A stretch of DNA of 64,000 nt from assembly GCA_051657165.1 (NCBI GenBank), contig JBOFKD010000165.1:55665-119664 (forward strand). The letters run 5' to 3'. The stretch comes from UBA7332 sp051657165. Its GTDB lineage: Bacteria > Bacteroidota > Bacteroidia > Bacteroidales > UBA7332. A program made the translations under genes and the position numbers. Under the pieces are notes generated by a model. That model saw nothing but the letters and a program-made list of their open reading frames with translations. It was not told the DNA's origin and did not search any database. Positions within the stretch are counted from its first letter, which is position 1; each line of letters begins with the position of its first letter. Positions 26,275 through 35,939 of this stretch are shown one piece after another.

Positions 26275-26884
26275 CTATATGTTCTTCTTGAGCATTTACT
26301 TCTTCCGCTTCTGTTAACTCGGGCTCATCTTCTCTTTTAATGACCGGTGCAGATTCCTTTCTGAATATATTCCCGGCAGGCTGAACCGAATTCTTCTTTT
26401 TCTTCTCATCTGCCAGATAGGTGATCAGCTGTGCTAATCCGTTCGCTGTGATTATTAAAAGCCATATACCGAATTTTAATTCAAAAAATACGGTCAGTGC
26501 AGTAAACAGAACCAATCCGATCAGAATATTTTTTAATGCATTATACAGCAGCTTATTTTCAGGCACTGCCTTATTTTTGTCCTGAAAAAAAGATGGTGGC
26601 AAATCCAACCCTTTATCGATAGCCGCTTCCATTACTTTATACCGTGCTATCTTCTCTTGCGTCATGTATCTCATACTGATAAATACGATGGCAATAATCA
26701 TAATAAACGGAACTGTCAATGCCAGGATACCATAGAGACTTTCCACATTAAAGCTACTTACAGGTATTTCTTTATAAGCTACCGACGATATATCAATAGC
26801 TGCAATAGAATCAATCTCCTGAGTCTGAGCATAACCTGCAACAGCGAGCACGCTCAATAAAGTTGTTATACAAAATGTTTTCAT
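26258..26884 (-). CDS. DUF6249-like membrane protein
   Basis: A 208-residue protein with a signal-like N-terminus (MKTFCITTLLSVLAVAGYAQ), a membrane helix (GILALTVPFIMIIAIVFISM), a conserved cytoplasmic stretch (KIARYKVMEAAIDKGLDLPP), two further helices (about 118-155) and an acidic tail ending EEHIDGEIK. This layout is that of DUF6249 proteins, often encoded beside ECF sigma genes in Bacteroidetes. First gene of the three-gene sigma operon. Function unknown; a sensing or anti-sigma role is inferred from the operon only. Confidence 0.75.
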   Translation of the reverse strand: MKTFCITTLLSVLAVAGYAQTQEIDSIAAIDISSVAYKEIPVSSFNVESLYGILALTVPFIMIIAIVFISMRYMTQEKIARYKVMEAAIDKGLDLPPSFFQDKNKAVPENKLLYNALKNILIGLVLFTALTVFFELKFGIWLLIITANGLAQLITYLADEKKKKNSVQPAGNIFRKESAPVIKREDEPELTEAEEVNAQEEHIDGEIK

Positions 26885-27157
26885 ATCATTTAAATTAATT
26901 GATTGCTTTGTCTGTTAGACGAAAGTCAATATACGCCCGGTTGCATAGAAGTAAAAAAAAATCCGGTTTCTTTAAAAATATGTGCTTTTCTCTATTATTT
27001 TCAGTTTATTAAGCTTAATCTAACGGCAAATGTAATTTTATCTGATTATATTTGGATTATTCATCATTGAATAATTAACACAGAGTAGCTATATACAAAT
27101 CTCATTCGGATTAATTCAAGAAACTACTCTTTCAGAACTTAAATTATAACTCTTTAT

Positions 27158-29188
27158 ATGAGAAACTTAAAAAACAACTTTACCATTATAGCATCATCCG
27201 TTCTAATTTCGCTATCTTCAGTCTCAGGGGCCGTTGCTCAGAACAACACGAATGCACCTGTAAACTTATATACATTGCCTTCATACAACAGCAATGATCT
27301 TGGTTGCACAATAACTAATGCTGGCTTCAACTTCAAAATATGGTCTCCTCTGGCTGAAGCCGTGAGAGTAAAGATATACAACAACGCCCGTGGCGGAGAA
27401 GCTACAGATACGTACGACTTGTCTCTTAATCCGGCAAACGGTGTCTGGAGCTATACCTCGTCAATGCCCTTAATGGGAAAGTACTATACTTTTCAGATCA
27501 AACATAATGGCAAGTGGCTGAATGAAACTCAGGGCATCTGGGCCAAAGCTGTAGGTGTAAACGGAGATCGTGCTGCGATCATTGATTTTTCGGAAACAGA
27601 TCCTGAAGGATGGGCTCAGGACAAAGGACCTGAAGTGAAAAGTATTACCGATGTCGTAATTTACGAAATGCATCACCGTGACTTCTCCGTTCATCCAAAC
27701 TCAGGCATCGTAAATAAAGGAAAGTTCGTAGCACTACTCGAAGACGGGACTCTTTCTCTGAACGGACAAAAAACAGGTATTGACCACCTGAAAGAACTAG
27801 GTATTACGCATGTACATATCCTCCCTTCTTATGATTATAATAGTGTAGATGAAACACAATTACCGTCTAACACCTATAACTGGGGATATGATCCGGTAAA
27901 CTATAATGCACCGGAGGGATCGTATTCTACAAATCCGAACGACCCTTCTACCCGTATCAAAGAAATGAAACAAATGATCCAGGCTCTCCACAAGGCGGGT
28001 ATTGGCGTGATTATGGATGTGGTATATAATCATACCGCACTGTCTGATAATTCATCATTTGAACTTTCTGCGCCTGACTACTATTACCGGAAACGTGCGG
28101 ATGGCTCTTTTTCTGATGCTTCCGGATGTGGAAACGAGACTGCATCAGATCGCCAGCAAATGAGAAATTTTATCGTTAATTCCGTTAAATTCTGGGCTGA
28201 TGAATATCATATTGATGGATTCCGCTTTGACTTAATGGCAATTCACGATACCGAAACGATGAATGAAGTAGCTAAAGAACTTAAGGCTATAAATCCTTCT
28301 ATCTTTGTGTATGGCGAAGGCTGGACTGCCGGAGACTCTCCACTTCCAGTTGAAAAAAGAGCGTTGAAAGAGAATGTTGCTAAAATGGAAAATATTGCAG
28401 TGTTCAGCGATGATATCCGCGATGCAATCAAAGGACATTATACCGATGGCAAAAACAAAGGTTTTGCTACAGGCAAAGAAGGAAATGAAGAGACCGTAAA
28501 AATCGGTATCGTTGCAGCCACGGCTCATCCGCAGGTTGACTATTCTAAAGGAAATAACTCGAAATTCCCGTATGCCTCATCACCGGAACAGATCATCAAC
28601 TATGTTTCGTGTCATGATGACCTTACTCTGACTGACAAGCTCAACATATCAATGAAGGAGGCTACAAAGGAGGATCGCTTAAAAGCTGCCAAGCTGGCTC
28701 AGACAATTGTATTTACCTCTCAGGGAACACCGTTTATGTTTGCCGGAGAAGAAATATTCCGTGACAAAAAAGGAGTACACAACTCCTACAAATCACCAGA
28801 CTCTATCAATGCTATTGACTGGAATCAGAAGGCTGAGTACCGCGATTTATTTGACTACTACCGCAATCTGATTGCGTTACGAAAAGCTCATCCTGCTTTC
28901 CGTATGCGTACAGCAGAAGAGATTGCACGCAATATTGTATTTGATAAGACAGCTGAATCGAATCTGATCTCTTATTCGATCAAAAACCATGCAAACGGAG
29001 ACACATGGAAAGAGGTTAAATTGATCTTTAACGGCTCTGCGGACAATAAGAAAGTAAAAATTCCTAAGGGAAACTGGACAATTGTTGCTCAGGACGGACA
29101 AATAAATAAAGATGGATTAGGCACATCTAAAGGCGGAGAAACAACCGTTCCTGCTTACAGTGCCCTGATTCTGGCAAAAGAAAAGTAA
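27158..29188 (+). CDS. pulA: Type I pullulanase (GH13), exported
   Basis: A 676-residue alpha-1,6-glucan debranching enzyme. Signal peptide MRNLKNNFTIIASSVLISLS...GAVAQ, then a CBM48-like beta-sandwich (residues about 40-130), then the GH13 barrel. Family markers: the pullulanase motif YNWGYDPVNY near residue 245, MDVVYNHT near 287, nucleophile Asp in DGFRFDLMA near 355, acid Glu in VYGEGW near 388 and the transition-state Asp in VSCHDDLT near 486. Likely periplasmic because no lipobox is seen. It stands alone rather than beside a Sus-type operon. Confidence 0.92.
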   Translation: MRNLKNNFTIIASSVLISLSSVSGAVAQNNTNAPVNLYTLPSYNSNDLGCTITNAGFNFKIWSPLAEAVRVKIYNNARGGEATDTYDLSLNPANGVWSYTSSMPLMGKYYTFQIKHNGKWLNETQGIWAKAVGVNGDRAAIIDFSETDPEGWAQDKGPEVKSITDVVIYEMHHRDFSVHPNSGIVNKGKFVALLEDGTLSLNGQKTGIDHLKELGITHVHILPSYDYNSVDETQLPSNTYNWGYDPVNYNAPEGSYSTNPNDPSTRIKEMKQMIQALHKAGIGVIMDVVYNHTALSDNSSFELSAPDYYYRKRADGSFSDASGCGNETASDRQQMRNFIVNSVKFWADEYHIDGFRFDLMAIHDTETMNEVAKELKAINPSIFVYGEGWTAGDSPLPVEKRALKENVAKMENIAVFSDDIRDAIKGHYTDGKNKGFATGKEGNEETVKIGIVAATAHPQVDYSKGNNSKFPYASSPEQIINYVSCHDDLTLTDKLNISMKEATKEDRLKAAKLAQTIVFTSQGTPFMFAGEEIFRDKKGVHNSYKSPDSINAIDWNQKAEYRDLFDYYRNLIALRKAHPAFRMRTAEEIARNIVFDKTAESNLISYSIKNHANGDTWKEVKLIFNGSADNKKVKIPKGNWTIVAQDGQINKDGLGTSKGGETTVPAYSALILAKEK

Positions 29189-29346
29189 CAACTTATAACT
29201 CAACTAACTGTAAGGCTTTGCCGGTAAAGAATACCGGTAAAGCCTTTTTTATATTTTCAGATTAAGTAAATACAAGAACCTTCTTAACAATCTACCGGCA
29301 GAAACAATCCTTTTTCGCTTTATAAGAATTTTTATACAAATCATCC

Positions 29347-29377
29347 TTTGAATTACACATCAAAATATTTAAATTTG
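29347..29377 (+). promoter_or_regulatory. Promoter of upp
   Basis: TTTG at 29347-29350 and TAAATTTG at 29370-29377 with a 19-bp spacer match the Bacteroidetes primary-sigma consensus exactly. The start codon is 30 bp further on, giving a short leader. Confidence 0.75.
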
Positions 29378-29407
29378 CCCGATTTTACCATATAAACCGA
29401 ACTACAA

Positions 29408-30061
29408 ATGAAAGTATATAATCTTGCTGAGCAAAATTCTGAGTTAAACCGTTTCGTTGCCGAAATAAGAGATGTAAATGTACAACACGACAGCCTGCGC
29501 TTTCGTCGTAACATTGAGCGCATCGGTGAAATAATGGCTTATGAAATGAGTAAAACATTCAATTATAGCATGAAGGATGTGCAAACTCCTCTTGGTATAG
29601 CTCCGGTAAGCACTGCCGACAATAAAATTGTAATCGGCACTATTTTGCGTGCAGGACTTCCATTTCATCAAGGATTCCTAAGCTATCTGGATAAAGCTGA
29701 AAATGCATTCGTTTCTGCTTACAGAAAATACAAGGACGCTTTAAAATTTGATATTAATATCGAATATATTGCTTCACCACGCATCGATGGAAAGACATTA
29801 ATCGTTACAGATCCTATGCTGGCAACCGGAAGTTCTATGGAACTTGCCTTAGGAGCAATGCTTACTAAAGGAAATCCGGAACAGATTTATCTGGCTGCGA
29901 TTATTGCCAGCCAACAAGCAGTAGATTATCTTCAGAAAGTAATCAAACATCCAAACGTTACATTATGGGTTGCTGCTATTGATCCGGAAATTGATGAACA
30001 TTCATACATTATTCCTGGCTTAGGCGATGCCGGCGACCTGGCTTACGGGGAAAAAGAATAA
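29408..30061 (+). CDS. upp: Uracil phosphoribosyltransferase
   Basis: A 217-residue salvage enzyme joining uracil and PRPP to give UMP. The PRPP-binding loop VTDPMLATGSSMELAL lies near residue 137 and the uracil-contact motif YIIPGLGDAGDLAYG closes the protein, both diagnostic for UPRT. Monocistronic: canonical promoter upstream, terminator downstream. Confidence 0.95.
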   Translation: MKVYNLAEQNSELNRFVAEIRDVNVQHDSLRFRRNIERIGEIMAYEMSKTFNYSMKDVQTPLGIAPVSTADNKIVIGTILRAGLPFHQGFLSYLDKAENAFVSAYRKYKDALKFDINIEYIASPRIDGKTLIVTDPMLATGSSMELALGAMLTKGNPEQIYLAAIIASQQAVDYLQKVIKHPNVTLWVAAIDPEIDEHSYIIPGLGDAGDLAYGEKE

Positions 30062-30091
30062 TAAATCCGTAAAATCTCAAAACCTATAAAA

Positions 30092-30136
30092 ACACCCGAC
30101 TAAGTACTCGAGAGAGCATTTAGCCGGGTGTCCTTT
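30092..30136 (+). terminator. upp terminator
   Basis: ACACCCG with CTAA on the left arm pairs with TTAG and CGGGTGT on the right (30119-30131), one mismatch, followed by CCTTTTCT. Confidence 0.75.
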
Positions 30137-30183
30137 TCTATAAAAAGCAAAATCACAAATCACATAATTATTTTTTACTTCAT

Positions 30184-30981
30184 ATGAGTATTCTTTCTCC
30201 AAAAGAAATTGTTAACTATGCTGCAAAATCGGCCATAGATAAAGGGAACTACAGTTTTAAGAAAACAATGGTAATGAGCTTTCTGGCGGGAGTATATATT
30301 TCGATGGGCGGACTTCTGGCTGTTCTTATCGGATATGGTTTCCCCGAAATATCGGCTTCTAATCCGGGACTACAAAAATTCCTGATGGGAGCAACATTCC
30401 CTGTCGGATTAATGATGGTTGTTTTAGCCGGTGCTGAACTTTTCACAGGAAACTGCGCCTACTTCATGCCCAATACTATGAGCGGACGACAGCCCTGGAA
30501 AATTGCTTTTAAAAACTGGACATTAGTATGGATCGGAAATTTCATCGGAGCTTTATTCTTTGCATACTTTCTGGTGTATATCACGCATGTTTTACACTAT
30601 GATCCATGGAAAAGTGCTTCTATCCAGCTGGCAACATTAAAAACTTCCAATACTTTTATCGTCACATTCTTTAAAGGTGTAGGTGCGAACTGGCTTGTAT
30701 GCCTAGCTATGTGGCTTGGTATGTCTGCAAAAGACACCTTCGGCAAGATTATGGGAATTTGGTGGCCTGTAATGACTTTTGTTGCAATAGGCTATGAGCA
30801 TAGTATTGCTAATATGTTTTTTATCCCTGTCGCAATGATGGAAGGTGCTGACATATCGGTAGCAGATATGATTATTAAAAATTTAATCCCGGCTACTCTC
30901 GGAAATATTGTCGGAGGCGCCTTATTTGTGGGTATTTTATATTGGTACATCTTCGAAAAGTTAGATACAAAAAAGAACTAA
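30184..30981 (+). CDS. Formate/nitrite transporter family channel
   Basis: A 265-residue FNT channel protein with six membrane helices. Characteristic segments: SFLAGVYISMGGLLAVLIG, AGAELFTGNCAYFMP in the second helix, GNFIGALFFAYF, and GVGANWLVCLAMWLG, which supplies the conserved broken helix. Inner membrane, pentameric by family. Formate export or import would suit the neighbouring anaerobic metabolism (formate-THF ligase at 37 kb), but nitrite or hydrosulfide specificity cannot be excluded. Confidence 0.9.
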   Translation: MSILSPKEIVNYAAKSAIDKGNYSFKKTMVMSFLAGVYISMGGLLAVLIGYGFPEISASNPGLQKFLMGATFPVGLMMVVLAGAELFTGNCAYFMPNTMSGRQPWKIAFKNWTLVWIGNFIGALFFAYFLVYITHVLHYDPWKSASIQLATLKTSNTFIVTFFKGVGANWLVCLAMWLGMSAKDTFGKIMGIWWPVMTFVAIGYEHSIANMFFIPVAMMEGADISVADMIIKNLIPATLGNIVGGALFVGILYWYIFEKLDTKKN

Positions 30982-30991
30982 ACAGCTACTC

Positions 30992-31026
30992 AAAAAACTC
31001 CGGTATATATATGCCGGAGTTTTTTT
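30992..31026 (+). terminator. Terminator of the formate/nitrite channel gene
   Basis: AAAAAACTCCGG pairs with CCGGAGTTTTTT around a short ATATATAT-rich loop, just after the stop codon. Confidence 0.85.
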
Positions 31027-31080
31027 GTCTTACATAAGATTATATATCTTTGTCTGAATATAAACAACAACCAATCTCAC

Positions 31081-31746
31081 ATGATACAAAGACGTTCCAG
31101 AATTGATACTGACAACTGGGAAAGAAAAGATAACTACAATTTCTTTAAGAACTTTCTGAACCCAACCTACTCTGTCACCTCCGAAGTAAGATGCGGAGAA
31201 GCGAAACAATGGGCTAAGAGCAACAATTACTCTTTTTTCCTTACTTATGTGTACGCGATCCTGAAGGCTGTAAATGAAATCAAGGAATTTCGTTACCGGA
31301 TAGACAAAGGCGAAATCTATCTCTATAACTATGTTGATCTTTTTGCTCCTGTAAAGATCAATGATGATGGTAAATTCTTCACTGTACGTATTCCATGGAA
31401 TCAGGATTTCAAATTATTTCATGACCGCGCAAAAGAAATCATCGGGTCAATACCAAAAGACGGAGATCCGTATGCTGCCGAAAACAACACTTCAGAGATT
31501 GAAAAATTAGGAGTAATATTAGTAAGTGCAACTCCGGATCTTTACTTTACATCAATCACGACTACACAAATGCTTCAGCATGGATCAGACTATCCGCTGA
31601 TTAATGCAGGAAAAGCAATAGTGAGAGACAACACACTTATAATGCCTGTTGCGATTTCTCTGCACCATGGTTTTGTTGACGGACACCATGTGAGTCTGTT
31701 TTACAAGTCAATTCAGCAAACATTAGACAGCATCTCATCTCTCTGA
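31081..31746 (+). CDS. Chloramphenicol acetyltransferase-like protein (CatA fold)
   Basis: A 221-residue protein of the CAT family. The N-terminal DNWERKDNYNFFKNF and TSEVRC match the CAT start, and the active-site motif HHGFVDGHHVSLF (catalytic histidine near residue 196) matches the HHxVxDGxH signature. It probably acetylates a small molecule using acetyl-CoA. Chromosomal Bacteroidales members are common and not necessarily resistance determinants; here there is no mobile-element context. Confidence 0.85.
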   Translation: MIQRRSRIDTDNWERKDNYNFFKNFLNPTYSVTSEVRCGEAKQWAKSNNYSFFLTYVYAILKAVNEIKEFRYRIDKGEIYLYNYVDLFAPVKINDDGKFFTVRIPWNQDFKLFHDRAKEIIGSIPKDGDPYAAENNTSEIEKLGVILVSATPDLYFTSITTTQMLQHGSDYPLINAGKAIVRDNTLIMPVAISLHHGFVDGHHVSLFYKSIQQTLDSISSL

Positions 31747-32160
31747 CACAAACGCAACAACTATTTAAGCTCATATTTGCCCTATTCAGATTAATTAGAC
31801 GAATAATCCGGATAGGGCAAAATCATATCTCCCCCATCTCCAATAAGTATATTTAAGAAATTAATAAAAACACAAGGATACCCTAATACAAGCAAAACAA
31901 ACAAAACAACACACTGTTATACAATATATTAAAACAACTAAAAATTAACATCAGAGATATGTTTATTTTTGTTGCGTTATTATATTAATTTAAAAACCAG
32001 CTCTAAAGCGATTTATTATTACATAAATTTGCAACACGAAAATAATTACATAACTAAACTGTACAGACGACTGATATCTATCAAAAACAGAACACATTTT
32101 TTATCAATAAATAGAAATGTAACAAAGCATTGGTCGTCTTAACTAAACCTATTTTATTCA
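31747..32160 (+). promoter_or_regulatory. ompA-type gene upstream region
   Basis: A 414-bp gene-free, very A/T-rich stretch. TAAATTTG at 32024-32031 matches the -7 consensus; no clear TTTG lies at the right distance. This would give a 5' leader of about 120 nt. No other structured element is evident. Confidence 0.45.
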
Positions 32161-33285
32161 ATGAAAAGAAATTTACTTTCAGCCGGAGTTCTAGCTCTGT
32201 CTATGGCTTTTATGCCTTTTATGTCAGCTAATGCACAAAAATCAGAAAATTCTTATGTTACTAACCGTTTCTTCGACAACTGGTTTATTTCTGCCGGTGC
32301 CGGTGCTCAGGGACTAATCGGTGAGGGAACTTATGCTAACAGCTTCAAGGACCACTTAACTCCTGCAGTATCATTATCTGTAGGTAAATATGTTGCTCCG
32401 GGATGGGCTATTCGTCTAAAAGGAGACTCATGGAAAGTTAATACTTTCGGAACGGGTTCTAAAGAGTCTATGAACTATTTTAATATCCACACAGACTTTA
32501 TGGCAGACCTTATGTCTGTTTTCGGAACTTATAAAGAATCTAGAATTTATCAGTTAATGCCTTACGTTGGTGCTGGTTTGGCTCGTGCAGAAGGTGGTGC
32601 TAAATCATTTACTGTAAACGCTGGTTTGATCAACAGCTTCAAAGTATCTCCATCTGTATCTATTAATCTTGAATTAGCCGTTGCTGCTGTATCGGATGAT
32701 TTTAATAAAAGTGTATTTGGTGGAAAATACGATGGTATTGTAAGTGCTGAGATCGGTGCTACTTACTATTTCAAAAAACGCGGATTCCGCAAATATGATG
32801 CTTCAGCTATTGCTCGTGCAAAATCACTAAATGAAGAAGTAAATGCTCTACGCGGAGAATTAAACAATAAACAGACTGAAATCGATCAGTTAAACAAAGA
32901 ACTTGCTGCTAAACCAAAAGAAGTAATCAAAGAGGTTGTTACAGAAGTTTCTGTTCAGGAATATGAAACAGTATTGTTCAACATCAACAGCTCAACTGTA
33001 AGACCTGACCAGATGCTTAATATCTCACAAGCTGCTGAGGTTATCAAGAAAAACCCTGAGGCTAAATATGCAATCACTGGTTATGCAGACAAAGCAACAG
33101 GATCAGTTGAATACAATCTGAAATTATCAGAAAAACGCGCTCAGGCAGTAGCTGATATTTTGGTGAAAAAATTCGGTGTTAAAGCTGAACAACTTGAAGT
33201 TAAATGGGATGGATCTAATGCACAACGTTTTGAGAACAACGCATGGAACCGTGTCGCTATCATCAATCTGAACCCAAACAAATAA
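32161..33285 (+). CDS. OmpA family outer-membrane protein
   Basis: A 374-residue protein with signal peptide (LLSAGVLALSMAFMPFMSANA), an N-terminal eight-strand-type barrel (residues about 35-205), a coiled-coil linker (LNEEVNALRGELNNKQTEID...), and an OmpA C-terminal peptidoglycan-binding domain (residues about 265-374; ITGYADKATGS and LSEKRAQAVADIL carry the expected Asp and Arg). It anchors the outer membrane to the cell wall. Strong codon bias and a dedicated promoter region suggest high expression. Confidence 0.92.
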   Translation: MKRNLLSAGVLALSMAFMPFMSANAQKSENSYVTNRFFDNWFISAGAGAQGLIGEGTYANSFKDHLTPAVSLSVGKYVAPGWAIRLKGDSWKVNTFGTGSKESMNYFNIHTDFMADLMSVFGTYKESRIYQLMPYVGAGLARAEGGAKSFTVNAGLINSFKVSPSVSINLELAVAAVSDDFNKSVFGGKYDGIVSAEIGATYYFKKRGFRKYDASAIARAKSLNEEVNALRGELNNKQTEIDQLNKELAAKPKEVIKEVVTEVSVQEYETVLFNINSSTVRPDQMLNISQAAEVIKKNPEAKYAITGYADKATGSVEYNLKLSEKRAQAVADILVKKFGVKAEQLEVKWDGSNAQRFENNAWNRVAIINLNPNK

Positions 33286-33305
33286 TATCCTGAATTATAG
33301 AATAC

Positions 33306-33346
33306 AACAGAGGCTGTCTGAAATCAGACAGCCTCTGTTATTTTTT
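33306..33346. terminator. Bidirectional terminator after the OmpA gene
   Basis: Perfect 16-bp stem AACAGAGGCTGTCTGA / TCAGACAGCCTCTGTT with a 2-nt loop, followed by ATTTTTT. Confidence 0.9.
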
Positions 33347-33359
33347 CGGGGAATAAAGA

Positions 33360-35939
33360 TCAGAAAGAGACGTGCAAACCTACACGTATTCCACTTTTAT
33401 CTATATTCGGATGATTACGGTATGTAAGTCTCCAGACATACTCAATTCTGAATAATTTCAGCAAATTAGTTATCCCTACAGAGGCTTCCATGTACGGAGT
33501 ACGTCCCATACGATATGCTCCCTCCGGAAATACAAATAAATCATCATTATTCTGAGGAAGATTCTTTTTACTCAGATCACCGAACATACCTTTAAAAGAG
33601 ACTATTTCTCTCAACTTTAGTTTCTTAATCAAAGGAACATGATTCAGAAGCCAGCCACTCATATGATATGTTACATCCCATGACACATATTCATCATTTA
33701 TAAATTCAACGGCATTCATTAATGAATAAGATTGTTGCTGAATTGTATAAGACAAGTTCGTATTTGGAATTATCAACAATGGAAAAGGTACTTTATTCCA
33801 GACTTTACCGGCATTCAGAAATACATTTACAGAACCAAAAGCAGAAAGCCAGAATCTCTTATCAAAACCTATCTCTGTCCGGTTCATTGTATAGTCTGAT
33901 CCTAAAAAGCCCTTTACTCCAATTATATGAGACAAATAAAAGACAGGTGCATCCCGTGTTATCCGGATTCGTTTATCCTTCATCTGATAAAATTTTTCTC
34001 CGGGAGAATATCGTATCTTAAATTCAGCTTCCGTCATCCTGAAACTTCTGAGTGAATTAAAAGAGCTGTCGGGTAACATTTTATCAAAATGCACAAACCT
34101 TGTCGCATACTGAGTCATATTGCGAAGCTTGATATTGAAAGACAAACCTGAATAGAACTCACGCATATAATCCAGTTCTGCTTTTCTCAAATATATAATT
34201 CTGTCATCACTCTTTCGTCTGAGAGATAAAAAGACATTATCCTTAATCGTCCCGTATTGTTGTCCTAACTGATTCACATCATACATATATGATGCACGAA
34301 CAGAATGCACAGGAAACTCCCTTTCATGCAACATTTTATCCAGAAAGCTATACTCAAGCTGCGCTTTATACTTAAACTTCTCATCTTTTGTACCGTAAGC
34401 CAGATATCCCTGAGTAAACCAGCGTTTACTCAATGCCGCAGTGGTCATACCTCCAAAACGGAAACGTGCTCCTTCAAAGGAGTTTCCACTAATCATCGAT
34501 GTAACAGGACCTATATCAAACTTACTGTTCTCCCGGCGTGTAGGAATATAACCCTCGATAGCAATACCAAGAAGTTTTTCAGAATAATAATACAAAGGTA
34601 TACCTCGCATATCTTTCAGCATATTCTTCACATCATCTTCATTCCCTGCCGATTCGGTATCTCTGTTCTTTTCCCAGTAAAGCTTATCTTTTTTTCGGGA
34701 ATCAGCCTTAACAATTACCGGATTCTCTTCACCAAAAACTGACAGTTCGGGCGAAGAAAATGATTCATTTCTGTAAAGATTTATACGACGGGCATAGAAT
34801 CCTCCTTTTTTTCCGACCAGTTTGAACTCGACAGCCATATCATCTCTTTTCAAAATACGGATACTGTCAGGTGTTCTGTCGTACTCCTGCACAATAATCA
34901 TATTATCCACAAAGTTAAGATTGATTTTTTGCGGAGTATTAAGAACTGCTTTCTTCACGAAGTAGGTTGAATCAAGCGTCACATACATATGACCCGTAAA
35001 ACCCAAAGACTCCGAAGACATTGGAACAAAACTTAAATCCCGGCATTTCACACCGTCTACAATCACTGTGTCATTCAGATAATACTTATAAAATGACGGA
35101 CCTATGGCAGATAAAGGACTCACAAAACGGAGCAGAAAGAGTGATATATCATTGTTATAAATATCTATCTCCTTAAATGTTTCTGCAAAAAAATGATCCA
35201 TTCCATCGCCTGAAACAAAATCATCTACTCCATCTTTTCTGTATGCTTCAATAACCTTTCTGTTTGATTCCGGAGATTTACGAATATAATTACCCTCTAC
35301 TGCTTCCATCACAGACAGAGGCAAAATAGGTTTACCGGAAATCACCGATGTATCTACATAATTTTTCAGAAACTTAAATCTGCGATACATCCAGTTATTC
35401 TGAGTAGTACTGTCAAAATCATTCAATGCAACTAATATCTTTTTATATCGCTGAAAAGAATAATAATCTTTCGAATACGGATCTTTTAAGTCTTTATTAT
35501 CTATAATTTTCCGGACAAACTCAACAGCAGGATTGCCTTTTTTTGTATATCTTTCTTTCCCCGGATTAACTGTCACTTCACCGAGCTGATATTGAGAAGG
35601 CGCAAGAAGAATTTCCAGAGGACCTCCCTTTAACTTAGATACGGGATACGCATAATCTTTATATCCTATACATGACACCATCAAACTATCAACCGGATCA
35701 AGTTCGATCTGAAATCCTCCTTTATCATCTGTCATTACCCCGATAGTTGTTCCTTTATAATACACTGACACATATGGCAGTGGTTCACGACTCACGGAGT
35801 CTCTCACAGTACCGCTCAACACTTTAGTTTGTCCTGCCAGAGAACCAAACACGGCAAATGCAAGAAGAAGAAATAAGCACTTTTTGTTCAGCTTACAGAA
35901 AAAACTATCTCTTTCTTGTAAATACCATTTCTGATTCAT
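33360..35939 (-). CDS. DUF5686 outer-membrane protein with carboxypeptidase-like regulatory domain
   Basis: An 859-residue exported protein. A hydrophobic signal (KKCLFLLLAFAVFGSLAGQ) follows an unusually long basic N-terminus; then a CarboxypepD_reg-like domain (LSGTVRDSVSREPLPYVSVY, about 40-120) and a long DUF5686 region ending as a beta-barrel with terminal VGLHVSF. This layout is widespread in Bacteroidetes; function is unknown, outer-membrane location is expected. The ATG at 35939 overlaps the end of yaaA by 35 bp; a start further downstream would fit the signal peptide better but no ATG is available. Confidence 0.83.
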   Translation of the reverse strand: MNQKWYLQERDSFFCKLNKKCLFLLLAFAVFGSLAGQTKVLSGTVRDSVSREPLPYVSVYYKGTTIGVMTDDKGGFQIELDPVDSLMVSCIGYKDYAYPVSKLKGGPLEILLAPSQYQLGEVTVNPGKERYTKKGNPAVEFVRKIIDNKDLKDPYSKDYYSFQRYKKILVALNDFDSTTQNNWMYRRFKFLKNYVDTSVISGKPILPLSVMEAVEGNYIRKSPESNRKVIEAYRKDGVDDFVSGDGMDHFFAETFKEIDIYNNDISLFLLRFVSPLSAIGPSFYKYYLNDTVIVDGVKCRDLSFVPMSSESLGFTGHMYVTLDSTYFVKKAVLNTPQKINLNFVDNMIIVQEYDRTPDSIRILKRDDMAVEFKLVGKKGGFYARRINLYRNESFSSPELSVFGEENPVIVKADSRKKDKLYWEKNRDTESAGNEDDVKNMLKDMRGIPLYYYSEKLLGIAIEGYIPTRRENSKFDIGPVTSMISGNSFEGARFRFGGMTTAALSKRWFTQGYLAYGTKDEKFKYKAQLEYSFLDKMLHEREFPVHSVRASYMYDVNQLGQQYGTIKDNVFLSLRRKSDDRIIYLRKAELDYMREFYSGLSFNIKLRNMTQYATRFVHFDKMLPDSSFNSLRSFRMTEAEFKIRYSPGEKFYQMKDKRIRITRDAPVFYLSHIIGVKGFLGSDYTMNRTEIGFDKRFWLSAFGSVNVFLNAGKVWNKVPFPLLIIPNTNLSYTIQQQSYSLMNAVEFINDEYVSWDVTYHMSGWLLNHVPLIKKLKLREIVSFKGMFGDLSKKNLPQNNDDLFVFPEGAYRMGRTPYMEASVGITNLLKLFRIEYVWRLTYRNHPNIDKSGIRVGLHVSF

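Noticed and set aside
31081..31746. Acquired chloramphenicol resistance gene
   Set aside because: CAT-like fold is clear, but there is no mobile-element context and chromosomal homologues with other roles are common.
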